DNA of 64,000 nucleotides from Dillenia suffruticosa. Its lineage: Eukaryota > Streptophyta > Magnoliopsida > Dilleniales > Dilleniaceae. The notes below the pieces were generated by a model, which searched no databases, was not told the DNA's origin, and was given only the letters and a program-made list of their open reading frames with translations. The position numbers were made by a program, and so were the translations under genes. Below, one piece after another: positions 25,056 to 35,500 of this stretch. The stretch covers positions 3,833,609-3,897,608 of the forward strand of contig JAVTVX010000009.1 of NCBI GenBank assembly GCA_033439265.1, in the 5' to 3' direction. Numbering within the stretch: position 1 is the first letter of the stretch; each line of letters starts with the position of its first letter.

Positions 25056-25194
25056 CCCCTTGCCTGCACTTCTACTGAATCTGACACCAAACGCCCACCG
25101 ACGCTCTTCTTCTTTCCTCTTCTAAGTTTAATCGGATCAGAGAAAAAATAATAAAAAAAAAAACCCAGGAAGCATTTTTCTCAAACAGCCGATC

Positions 25195-28100
25195 ATGGGT
25201 TCTGGTGCTGCTAGTTTCCTCAAAGTTGTTGCCAACAATTTTGATGTCCTTGCGGGGTATGTCCTGTTCTTCTTTATCATTTCACCAATGCCTTTCCTTA
25301 GAGAGAGAGAGATTATTTTTTTTCTGGGTCTTTTAGCTAATTTCTCTTTGGGTTTGATTTGGCAGGCCTATTGTCAGTCTTGTTTATCCTTTGTAAGTTG
25401 AACTTTTCTTGTTGTTTGTGGGTTTTCTTTTTCTTGTTCTTTGTTTTTTTTGGTGGGGGGTGCCCATAACTTGTGGTTTTTAATTTTACCCTAAAAAGTT
25501 TTATGCATGATATTCCCTTTTTCCCACATTATCGTAGAAAAAAAAAAAGTTCGAAAATTTTTGGGGTTGAATGGTTTTGGACAGATATGCATCAATTACG
25601 GCTATTGAGACTAAGTCCACAGTGGATGATCGGCAGTGGCTTATGTACTGGATTCTTTACTCTATGATTACTCTCTTTGAGCTTACCTTTGCCAAAGTCA
25701 TTGAATGGTAATTTTTCTTTTTCTTTTTCCAGTTGTTTGCACTTAATTTCCTTACTATTGAATTTATCTGATGAAGTAATTTAGGATATGGAACTGCATT
25801 CTTATGAATTTGTTCATGTTGTTCCAAGTTTGTAGGATTTTACTACCGGATTTAGTAAAATTTTGTTACTAGGGTTGTTCTTGGGTAAAATTTTGTATGA
25901 GATTTTTAAAATTGTATGGATAGATTTGGGATTTTGACAACTGATTTTGTGAGTAAGAATGGGATTTCTTTAAGCAAGTCCACTGGTGGCTGGATTTATT
26001 TTCTCTGGTTTGCATTTGGAAGTAGATTTTAGGTGGATTGCCCTTGCTTGTGCTTAGTACTTTGATGTGATTGTTTTAAATTTGATATATCTGGGGCTCT
26101 ATTATAAAATCTTTTTTTAAAAAATTACAATTTTCCTGCTTTGTTTCAACATTTTTTAGTTCGTTTTCTGAATTGGCTTATGCGGCATAAATTCTTTCTA
26201 TGTTTGGAGTTGTCGATTGATGCTTGCATAACTTAACCTGATGTAAACTGATTTTTTTATCACTGAGATTCCCATACCAGAGTTTTTTTGCATTTGTTTT
26301 TTGGACAGAAAGGAGAAAAAAAGAAAATATTTTTTATCATTGAGATGTCCATACCAGATTTTTTGACATTTTTTTTTTGAACAGGAAGGAGAATAAATTG
26401 ATTTTTTTATCACTGAGATTCCCATACCAGAGTTTTTTGACATTTGTTTTTTGGACAGAAAGGAGAAAAAAAGAAAATATTTTTTATCATTGAGATGTCC
26501 ATACCAGATTTTTTGACATTTTTTTTTTGAACAGGAAGGAGAAAAAAAAAAGAAAATATATAAGTTCCGCCCACCGTGGGGCTCGAACCCACGACCACAA
26601 GGTTAAGAGCCTTGCGCTCTACCGACTGAGCTAGACGGGCTGGTTGATTTTTTGTCATTTTTTGCTTGCTCTAAGAGTTCTACAGAGATTTGTCCGATTA
26701 ATAGTTGCTAAGCACCGTGACTAGAACTATCTAGGTACAAGATTTTGGGATAACATAGCTGTTTGGGCCGTCTCAAACAAGGAGATCATAATTTTATAGT
26801 ACCTAGGAGTGTGGCATTTCTTAACTTCTCTATTAGTTGTTGCCCACAAGTCTTCACAAATTTGAGAAGAATTTTGAGCAACCACGGAGTACTGACTTTT
26901 GTGAATGATTTGGGTGATCAAATCAAGGTACTGATAATAGTCTGATGTTGAAGATTTTTGAGGAACGTGAAGAAAAATTAGTTGCTTTTTTGTTCGTGGA
27001 TCCTTAGTGACACAATATCTTGGATGAAATTATTAACAATTGAAGCATGGATGTTGCTAGTTCTGTCATTTTCGAATAGCTTGGAACTCCTTCCATATTG
27101 TCTGTCAATATCCACTGTACTGCCCTGCTTATCTTGTGACTAGGTGTTGTTACCTTGAGCTTGCTTCTAGAAAATATAGTTTGCATGTACTTTCCTTGCT
27201 CCAATGAAAAAGAGAGAAAAATCTTCAATCACAATTTTTAGTGGATAAGGCAATGAGTTCTCTTAGAAGTGTTGTCACTGACATTTGAGAAGCACATTAA
27301 GAGAGATTGTGACGGAGCTTAGTGTCCTAGGGGTCTGTGCATGAAGTGTTAATATTATCGTGTTGTAAGAACATTGTACAACTAGAACTAAATGAATTGA
27401 AGAACCTCTTTTATCTCTTATATATTCAAATTAGAAAATTAAACTAGTCATAAGAATCACCATGCACATATGACCAGTTTATTGCAGCAAATTCTATGAT
27501 ATGTTCGATGTTTTCCTCAATTACTGTATTTGTTCTTAGCCACAAGGGCTTAGGATCTGAAATATGCCAAAATAGATTAATTATTATATTTATCAAGTAA
27601 GTCAATACATATCCCTGGCCCTCATTTTACAGATTAATATATGTGGAACAAAAGATTATTTCATATAAATGAGACTTGTGCAGTGACTGAAGTTATACAA
27701 CTATAATGAAGGTATGCAACTATAATGAAGGTCTGACAACTAGGAAGCATGTTATTGGGAAGTGCTGTTTAACTGGGTCATGACTTCCATGCTTAACCAT
27801 TGTCAGGCCCTACTAAGTTTGGGTAGTGATGATTTCAGCTGTCAGGTATGATAGCTTAAGATTGTGGTAATTTCAATCTGACATGTAGAAGATAGATAAT
27901 CTACATAGGCTTGAGTGAGGGGTAGAGTCTGAAATTTAAGGCTTATAAAGCACTAAAAAGGGGCTTCACTTGGTGCACAAAGTGCTCTTTGGCTTAGTGC
28001 GGGGGTAGGCGGAGGATGGGCGTATATGTACGCTGCCTTTCCCTTACACTTTTTGCAAAGAGGCTGTTTCCATGCCTCGAACCCGTGATCTCGAGGTCAC

Positions 28101-30869
28101 CAAAGGAGCAACTCCGCCGTTGCGCCAAAAACCATATGGAGTTGTTAATTTTTGGTCTATTTGATTCCCTTTTCAGTTTTTTGGTCTATTTGAAAAGAAC
28201 AAGGATTACAACATCTAAAGAATCTACCATATGGAGATGTTATTTAGAGGAAAGCCTACACTTTGGAGATGTTATTTTGCTTGCTCTATGCATCCTTAAT
28301 GGAGTTATAACCAACTGATAAGATTTATGAGCAGTGGAGTAGACCTTAATTTTACTTGCAAAATTCTTGATGAAGGGTTTTACATACGGGATATCTTTGA
28401 TGTCATTATGATATAAGAAATGGGTTTTGGAGGACGCCAGTTACATGGATCATTTTTCCATTGAAAAAAATAATATTATGCAAAAATCTTGATGATCACA
28501 AAGGAATCCAGGACACTCATACTGGAGGATAGTTTGTAATACTGGTTTAGAACACGGGGAAACTAAAAGGCTGGGTGGGGTTTGAGGAGTATTGCGCCAT
28601 CATCGTAATTGATCATTACTAGCAGGGAAAAGAAGGAAAACTAAGGGCAAGTTTGCTGCGGCGGATTATCATAAGTGGAGTTCCAAATAAAACAATAGCA
28701 TGAACATAAGGATTTATTTTGGAATATCTATTCTTTTGCCTATAACGGCTTTGATAAAGCTAAGTTAGCAGTTGATTCCCTGCCTCTCTCTTCTATAAAC
28801 CACTACAAATTGGTACAAAACATATATTGCTACTTCCTAATGTATATCGATCTATCATTTTCCATTGTGTCTGGTATTATGTAGAAGGTTTCCAAAATCT
28901 GGATCCCCCATAACCAGTTTCAAAGGAAACATTGTGGGATTGGGCTAAGGTGTTATTGATGTTTTGTATCCATGCACTTAAGATCAAAATAGTGTACACG
29001 ATTGAGAAATCCAACCCAGTAAAAATGCACATGGTAGCCTCCCAAAAATTGCATTAAAATGTGTTTCAGAACTCCAACCTAGTTGACATGATTTGATAAC
29101 TCAATTGAGCAAATTGGGTAGGAAAATTGTGTCCTAGAAGCCCATGGGATGGACTTATATACTGGCATTACTAAGATTCCAAAAGGACCACTAGTTTATT
29201 ACCCTTAAAGCATGAAAGAAAGATTATGATTGCTCCAACATTCATGTCAATGAGTGGTGTATTATTACACGTTTGGCACCTCTATCTCTGACCAACTTGT
29301 ATGGTTTATCAGCTGTATAAGGTTGATAGATGAGGATTACAATGAAGATTGGGGGTGCAGTGTCTGTTTCTTGCTTTAATCAATGCATTGCCTCCTGCTT
29401 TAAACAATATAGCCATGGTCATTTAATTGTTCAACATGTTGGTTGGGGAGCAATTGGACAAAATTGAGTCAATTAGTTGAGACCATCTTTTTGGTGGGGT
29501 CCACCATTCCATTGGCTTCATGTCTAATTTTCAATTTAAAAAGGTTGTGTTTAGTGTGACGTCCATCTAGCAAATCCAGCAGCCAGCATTGAGCTTGACT
29601 ATGTTGCCCATAACCCGAAGCCATAGTGTCCAGGTTCATTTTTTGGTTTTTCAGGCCATAGCTCTTTCTCCCTTTTCAGTTTGAAAAACAGAATCCTGTA
29701 TTATTATTGTCCTTTCCTTGTTCCAGCAGTAGTAGAAAGATTCCTTCCACTTTACCAACCCAGTTGATGGATTGGACTATTGCAAGCTTCGGTATTTCCA
29801 TTTTTGAACTCCCAAGGGGTTTTATATCATCAGGAGAAAAACTATCAACTTTGAGAATCATGCTAACTGATCTTCTTAATTTGTGAATGTTTATGGAAAT
29901 TTTGTATGTATCTTCAAGCACTATGTTTGAGACGGTTATTAAGCCACATCTTTCTCCTATTTTCATTACAGGATGCCATTCTGGTCATATGCCAAACTGA
30001 TCCTGACCTGCTGGTTGGTCATTCCATACTTCAGTGGTGCTGCCTATGTTTATGAGCATTATGTGAGACCATTCTATGTGAACCCACAGACAGTGAACAT
30101 CTGGTATATCCCAAGGAAGAAGGATATCTTTAGCAAGCCAGACGACATTCTAACTGCTGCGGAAAAATACATTGCAGAGAATGGAACTGAGGCGTTTGAA
30201 AATCTCATTCACAAGGTATGCCCAACAACATAATTAGCATTCCGGGCTGACAGATTTTTCAAATTTTGGCTACTCAATGATTTGAAATAACCATATAGAA
30301 GTCAGAAGCATCTTTCCTCTTGTCCCTTTTTGTTTTTTGTCTTTTGTTTTTTGCTTTTTTTTTTTTTTTGTTTTTCTGTTTTTCTGTTTTTCTTTTTTTA
30401 TTTTATTTTTATTTTTTTCATATATAACAATATATGCCTGTGCAAATGTACTATCTTTGCGGAAAGAAAGTTAAGATTCCCATTTGTCTTATGGAAATCA
30501 AACTTCTTGGTAAAGCATTCCCTAATTACCGGTGTCTGGGCGCTAGAAACTATTTTCATCAACAAAACATAATTTGAGTTAATTAGAATACCAAGACTAA
30601 TATCAGAAAAATGACTTGTGAAAGCTGACTTTGTTATATTGCCCCACGAATCAATAAAATGTACATATTGTTCTATGTTCTCTTCAAACAACAAAAAGTA
30701 TTTTTTTGATTTTCTTTGAAAATGGAGGATGATGGTACGGCATCAATGGAGCCATTTCCTTCCTAGACCAGGTTGACTTGGTTTTTTAACAACTGTGCAG
30801 GCTGACAGGGAAGTAAGGCACCGGAGTGACAGCGGGTATTCGATTTTTGAGGATGATCACCGATACTAA
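25195..30869 (+). CDS. HVA22-like protein (TB2/DP1/REEP family), 174 aa
   Basis: Five coding exons join in phase: 25195-25256, 25366-25392, 25585-25707, 29972-30215 and 30801-30869 (TAA), 525 nt, 174 aa. The protein starts [21 protein letters not shown]. It then has the TB2/DP1/HVA22 domain with [33 protein letters not shown] and [20 protein letters not shown], and the YEHYVRPF block near its end. The paired hydrophobic hairpins sit in the endoplasmic reticulum membrane and shape tubules; HVA22 proteins are linked to ABA and stress responses and vesicle traffic. Length and sequence are nearest to HVA22a/HVA22c types. Intron 3 is 4.3 kb and contains an antisense tRNA gene, a tandem repeat and a SINE. 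The 3' UTR extends to about 31085. Confidence 0.93.
26251..26550. repeat. Two tandem 150-bp units, each made of two about 75-bp half-units, in HVA22 intron 3
   Basis: The string starting ATTTTTTTATCACTGAGATT occurs at 26251 and 26401, a period of 150. Within each unit a related half-copy begins TTTTTTATCATTGAGATGTCC, so the array is four diverged about 75-bp repeats. Each half-unit ends in a T-rich tract followed by GGACAG or GAACAG, resembling a 3' splice site. The array ends just before the tRNA-Lys gene, on its transcriptional downstream side. Confidence 0.85.
26542..26556 (-). terminator. Pol III terminator of the tRNA-Lys gene
   Basis: On the minus strand TTTT comes 11 bases after the tRNA end, followed by C and ten more T. 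Runs of four or more T stop RNA polymerase III. Confidence 0.7.
26568..26640 (-). tRNA. tRNA-Lys (anticodon CTT)
   Basis: The minus strand folds as a complete 73-base tRNA without intron. The acceptor pairs GCCCGTC with GGTGGGC (two G-U pairs), discriminator G. The D arm is GCTCAGTCGGTAGAGC, the anticodon arm CAAGG-CTCTTAA-CCTTG with anticodon CTT, the variable loop TGGTC, and the T arm GTGGG-TTCGAGC-CCCAC. A and B boxes are intact. Just upstream on its strand is TCAACCA, giving the CAA often found before plant tRNA starts. Downstream are TTTT (complement of 26553-26556) and a longer T run (complement of 26542-26551), good pol III terminators. It lies antisense within intron 3 of the HVA22 gene. 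Confidence 0.97.
27955..28126 (-). mobile_element. Au-like SINE in HVA22 intron 3
   Basis: Read on the minus strand it has a tRNA-like head GGCGCAACGGCGGAGTTGC and a perfect B box GGGTTCGAGGC (complement of 28074-28084). GCATGGAAACAGCCTCTTTG, a purine-rich GTGTAAGGGAAAGGCAGCGT, a CGCACTAAGC block and GTGCACCAAGTG follow, and it ends in five T. The order of these blocks and the short T end match the Au SINE family of flowering plants. Several positions differ from the consensus I remember, so this is an old copy. No target duplication is obvious. Confidence 0.8.
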
Positions 30870-31593
30870 GCCTTTTGACTTGTAATATAGCTGATTCTCG
30901 ACCGTAAGTCGGGGGAGTAGTCACTCTGTGTTGTTTATGGTTGGTCTGATCTGGTGTGGTCTATTTTGTATGCACAAGATAAAATGCTGAGTGTTCTTGT
31001 ATAAGGGTATGTAATTATCTGTGGCCGTTTAGGTTATCTTTCCGGTCCTTTTGTTGGCCCCCTGTCAAGTAATACAATTTTATTCTCATTTTCTTTCTTA
31101 ATCTTTTATGCCCTTTTGACTTGTTTTATAAAAGCTTGGGATGAATCATGTCGTGGTGCCCTCAAAAGCACCTCTTTCCTCGTGGTTACGTCTATAACAA
31201 CCAGCCGTAGCTGATTCTTAATTTCAAATTTCGGGTTTGGCTGTTTGATTTGTTACATATACAACTCTTAATTTTAAATTTTGAATTCAATTGTTTGAGA
31301 GATCAATATCAGATATGTTTGTTGCGCATATATATTTTTTGGTATATAGAGATTTTTGTTGCATATTCAAATACATGCATAGTATTCTTGTCTTTTCTCC
31401 TCTCCAACCAAACCCTAATCAACAAGACCAGATTAAAATCCAAGGCTTAGGAGGTATATGTTTCGTGATTACCATCAAAACATTTCCAATGTATTTGGCG
31501 GGCAGAAAAAAAAAATGAAGAAGAAGAAGAGGATGGGACCCAATTATTGCCATTCTCTCCAATTGAAAAATTCAAACGACCATTGCGTATTGC

Positions 31594-31613
31594 TGACGTG
31601 GCACAACACGTGG
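31594..31613. promoter_or_regulatory. Two ACGTG elements upstream of the PRAF gene
   Basis: TGACGTGGCA (31594-31603) and CACGTGG (31607-31613) lie close together, about 915 bp before the PRAF start codon and probably within 150-300 bp of its transcription start. They combine ABRE-type and G-box cores that bZIP factors bind. They also lie about 0.7 kb beyond the HVA22 stop codon, in the short spacer between the two genes. Confidence 0.4.
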
Positions 31614-31878
31614 AAGAGAAAGCAGTTAAAGACGAGTCAAAAGGGAGGGAAATGCAAACTAACAGAGAAAGAAAGCGAGGGAAAAGTGGCTCGTGTTAGA
31701 AGAGAAGGCGCATGTTCTCTCTCTCTCTCTTTCTCTGCATTTCGTCTTGTTCTTGTTCTTCTTCGTCTTCTCCTATAAGCTTTCATTCAAAAACTATCTC
31801 TCTCTCTCTCTCTCTCTCTCTCATTCATTGAATCGCAAAACCTAGGTCTAGGGTTATTTGATTAATAGCTCGCCATCT

Positions 31879-31899
31879 ATGGGAACATTATCAAGAAAG
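31879..31899 (+). other. Possible short upstream ORF in the PRAF leader
   Basis: An ATG at 31879 opens seven codons up to a strong donor (AAAG|GTAAG, intron from 31900). If the leader intron ends at the TTTCAG acceptor at 32486, the next codons are TAT TGA, giving an eight-codon uORF (MGTLSRKY). The acceptor choice is a guess; a transcript would decide. Confidence 0.3.
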
Positions 31900-32169
31900 G
31901 TAAGAAATGATTCATTTGATTAGAATTTTTCGACTTTGCAATAATGTAGGTTAATTGGCATTATATTTGGCTTGATATGTATATATATTTTTAAAATGAT
32001 TTAATTAAGGGCTTGATTCTGAGCTCCATAGATCTCCAAATCCAAGAAATTTGGTTAGAGAAAAAATGTCTAAACCCTAGCTCTTGTTGGTCTTGCCAAT
32101 TACCCCTGCATTGTGTTATTTGTAGGTTTCTGATGTCTGTTTTGACGAATGTTGATCACTTGCTACAAA

Positions 32170-32385
32170 GGGTTAATGTGAATTTATGGTATCTGTCCGT
32201 GTTCCTAACAAGTGAAAGGGGACTATCAAAATTAGGGCTTTTGTGGATTCGGATAGTGAAATTTGGTGAAAATTTGAAAAGGGTTCACGTGAATTATGGT
32301 GTCTGTGGTGTTCCTTACTGGAGAAGGGGACTATCAAATTAGCACTTGTCTGAATTGGGATCGCGAAATTGGGTGAAACTCTGAT
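32170..32385. repeat. Diverged tandem duplication, period 111 bp, in the PRAF leader intron
   Basis: GGGTTAATGTGAATTTATGG at 32170 recurs as GGGTTCACGTGAATTATGG at 32281, and both copies contain GGGGACTATCAAA followed by ATTAG a few bases on. Many differences show that the duplication is old. Confidence 0.75.
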
Positions 32386-32528
32386 GAGCAGAGAATTGGA
32401 AGTGAACTTGTTAGTGTGTTTTTTATGGGGCCAGTTTGGGCTTTGATTCAGCATTTGTTAAAGTTTTGGTATTATCTAAGTTTCAGTATTGATTCTATGC
32501 GAGATCACTCTCTAGTGTTGCCCTATAA

Positions 32529-35500
32529 ATGGCTGACTTAACGACCAATGATCCCGCAAAGAATGTTATGCAGGTAAATCTCTCTCTCTCTCTCTCTCTC
32601 TCTCCCCCTCCCTCATTCGCTTTCTTTTGGAAGATATTTGTAAAATATTGATTCTTTTAATGTATTGTATGACAGTGCTTCATTTAAAAAGGAAAAAAAA
32701 AATCCTAGAAGTTTTAAGCTGCCTAAACTAGTTTGATATTGCTAGTGTTATCTTTGTTCCTCAATTTTTGTCAAAGTTCCAAGCATGCAATTAGGTAATG
32801 ACAGTTATTTACATCCATATCTTATGTTAAGAAATTTAGATTCCTTCATTAGACATTATGGATGATTCACATCACACCTATATGTTTATCGCACCTATTA
32901 TCACATTTTCTTCGATTTCTTCTATATTTGTAGCATTTAGTTGCCATTTGGTCTCTTCTGTATTCTAATGTCTACAAATGTGACATTTCATCTTTTTCCA
33001 CATCGCATTTCTTAACCAGGAAAAAAAAAGTATTGACATGGAAAAGCAAGATTTTTGAGAAGTCATAAATTTCTTCATAAATAAGTATAAATTACATACT
33101 ATACCAGTAAGTTTGATATTGAAGTCTCCTCTTAAGAGGAAAAGGCCAAACAACACCTTAGTAGCATGCCTGATGGTCTTGATTTTTTCATTTTCAATTC
33201 CAGACCTAAATAAAGAAGCTGAAACTTTTGCCTGATAGTCTTAGCTATAAAATCTGTTTCAATACCCTCAATATTTTGCATGCTTGATATGTGATTGATG
33301 GAAATGGAGAAGCAAGCAATTCATGCCCTTCATTTTAGCTGTCCCAGATAAACTTGAAGTTATGGTAGTGATAACGGCCTCTCTGCAAATTTGCTACATC
33401 ACAAAAAGATTAACAAAAGAAGCTTGCAAAGTTTTTTGACAAATAAAAAAATGTATGACCGTGAAGATGGCTTTGATGAACAAGAAAGGAAGCTATCAGG
33501 ATGGATTGGCCAATTTGTTAAATTACGAGAGCTTGTACTTGGACTGATAGTTATGGCTATTTTGAGAAAATAGTGTCTGTTAAAGGAATGGCAGGTTTGA
33601 GAACATCTAAGACAATCAAAGCTTAAAAGTATATGTGTGTTGGAGTGCTTGATTGTAAGATGGAGTTATGATGAATAAGCTAATTTATTGAACCATGAAG
33701 AGCAAGTAATTAGACCAGAAGTTATGACTATTTAGGAATCTAGGGTTTCTGAAGCCCTGAAATGTATGAGAAAATTGGAGACAATCAGAAGTATAAACCC
33801 TGATGTTATTTTTACCAAGATTTAGAAGCATGTGGTCTGTAGTCAACTGAATTCTCTATTACAGAAGAGCATAGACCATAAAAAAGCATGGTAGAATGTA
33901 CACAACAGATTCATATATTTTACTCGTTATGGAATCATCTTTAATTTGATTTTATACTAGAATCAAATATGAAAATTTGAGAGCAAGTTGTGATATAGTA
34001 AATCATGTCCTGGAAACATATCAACTAATTTACCTGGGTTCCCTGTTGGACAGAGCAAATATAAGAGTTATTTTTTAGTAAAATGATTGATGCCAAGGAC
34101 CCAAGCCCCTTCAATTGTACCACAATCTTGAAATCGTCCTCTTTCTCTTGGCATTCTTAGAAAAAGGGAAGAATTTCAAGTGCTAATTACTTCTTAAAAA
34201 AAATTAACAAAAGGAGCATCAGATTTCATTTGTAATTAATATGGTGCATCTGAGAAAAGAAAGGTGCTGTGGAAACAATATAGCAAGGGCATTCATGATG
34301 CTAGTGAACAATGATAGATTTTGTAAGACAAGGAGAGAGGGGGGAGGGTGGTTGCACGATTATGAATCATAATGGGGTTAAAATAAGGTTTGAGAAAATT
34401 CTCATATCTAAGTTTGTGCTCTGCTGGATCCAACGAAATTATAGCCCAATTCAGCCCCCAATCCTTATGTTATTCCTTATGGGGAATCTTGATAGATTTA
34501 ATGTTCCATGGCTCTTAACTACTTGCTGATATTCTATCTTCATAGCTGTTTTATTAAAATTTCCTCCTTACCTTGAGCATAATATGATGTGCCAACTTGT
34601 TTCATGGTGTAATTTGCGATCAACATGCAGGCTATCTTAATTCTCAAGAAAGGGGCGTATCTGCTAAAGTATGGGCGCAGAGGGAAGCCAAAATTTTGCC
34701 CCTTCCGGCTTTCTGAAGTGAGTGTCTGCCATTCGTAACATGGAGATTATTTTGCAGCTCCCCATGTTGTCTATCCATCATTTGTGTCTTTCTGTTCTTT
34801 CTTCTCATTTTTTCTTCCTATGCCATAATTTGAATGGAAATCCTGTCCTTGGTCACACCACTCATACTTTGGTGTGCGTTCGGATTCCTTAATTGATCCT
34901 TTTATCAGCATATCCACTCATTTTATCATTCATGTAAAGTAAATTTGCATAGTTAGTTTCATTAAAAGGGAAGCAATCTAGCCAAGCCATATTCTGGTGT
35001 GGATGTTCCGCAACTCTATTTAGCTATTCAGAACTAGTCACCTGCATCAACTTGTTTATGTGTCCACCGTTTCCTTACGCAGGATGAGACATCAATAATA
35101 TGGTATGCTGACCACAAGGAAAAACAGCTCAAACTAAGCCATGTCTCAAGAATTTTACCTGGACAGCGCACTGTAAGTTTAAGCAAATCACTTCTTCCCC
35201 TTCTTCTTATTCTTCTTCTTCTTCTTCTTTATATATATATAAATATAGGAGTTAAAAAAGATGTCATGGGCTGGGGCAGGTTTTTCCATATTCCTGGTAG
35301 AGCTGCCTATGAGCTGAACTGTGTATTGGCTCATTAAATTCAAGCCTTGCACGAGTTTGAGCTTGTTCATGATCTCTGTCATTCTCAACTTATTTGTACT
35401 CTTTAAATGGATTAAATAGGTATTGCACACATAAAAAAAAGGCCTAACATCTACCTATAACTATTGACTTTTTGCCCATTTCACACTCTTTTTCTCTTAT

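Larger units (their letters stand above)
22474..25194. other. Intergenic region between the bHLH and HVA22 genes
   Basis: The first several hundred bases are probably bHLH 3' UTR. A T-run/G-run pair (about 23081-23130) and an AT microsatellite (about 23137-23158) follow, then AT-rich DNA with no coding signal. A SINE lies at about 24080-24300 and an ABRE-like site at 24392. The DNA from about 24950 has the CT-rich look of a leader, with a CT microsatellite at 25018-25052. Confidence 0.55.

Noticed and set aside
26720..27240. Small ORFs in HVA22 intron 3
   Set aside because: No domain and no codon pattern; located in an intron whose flanking exons join cleanly.
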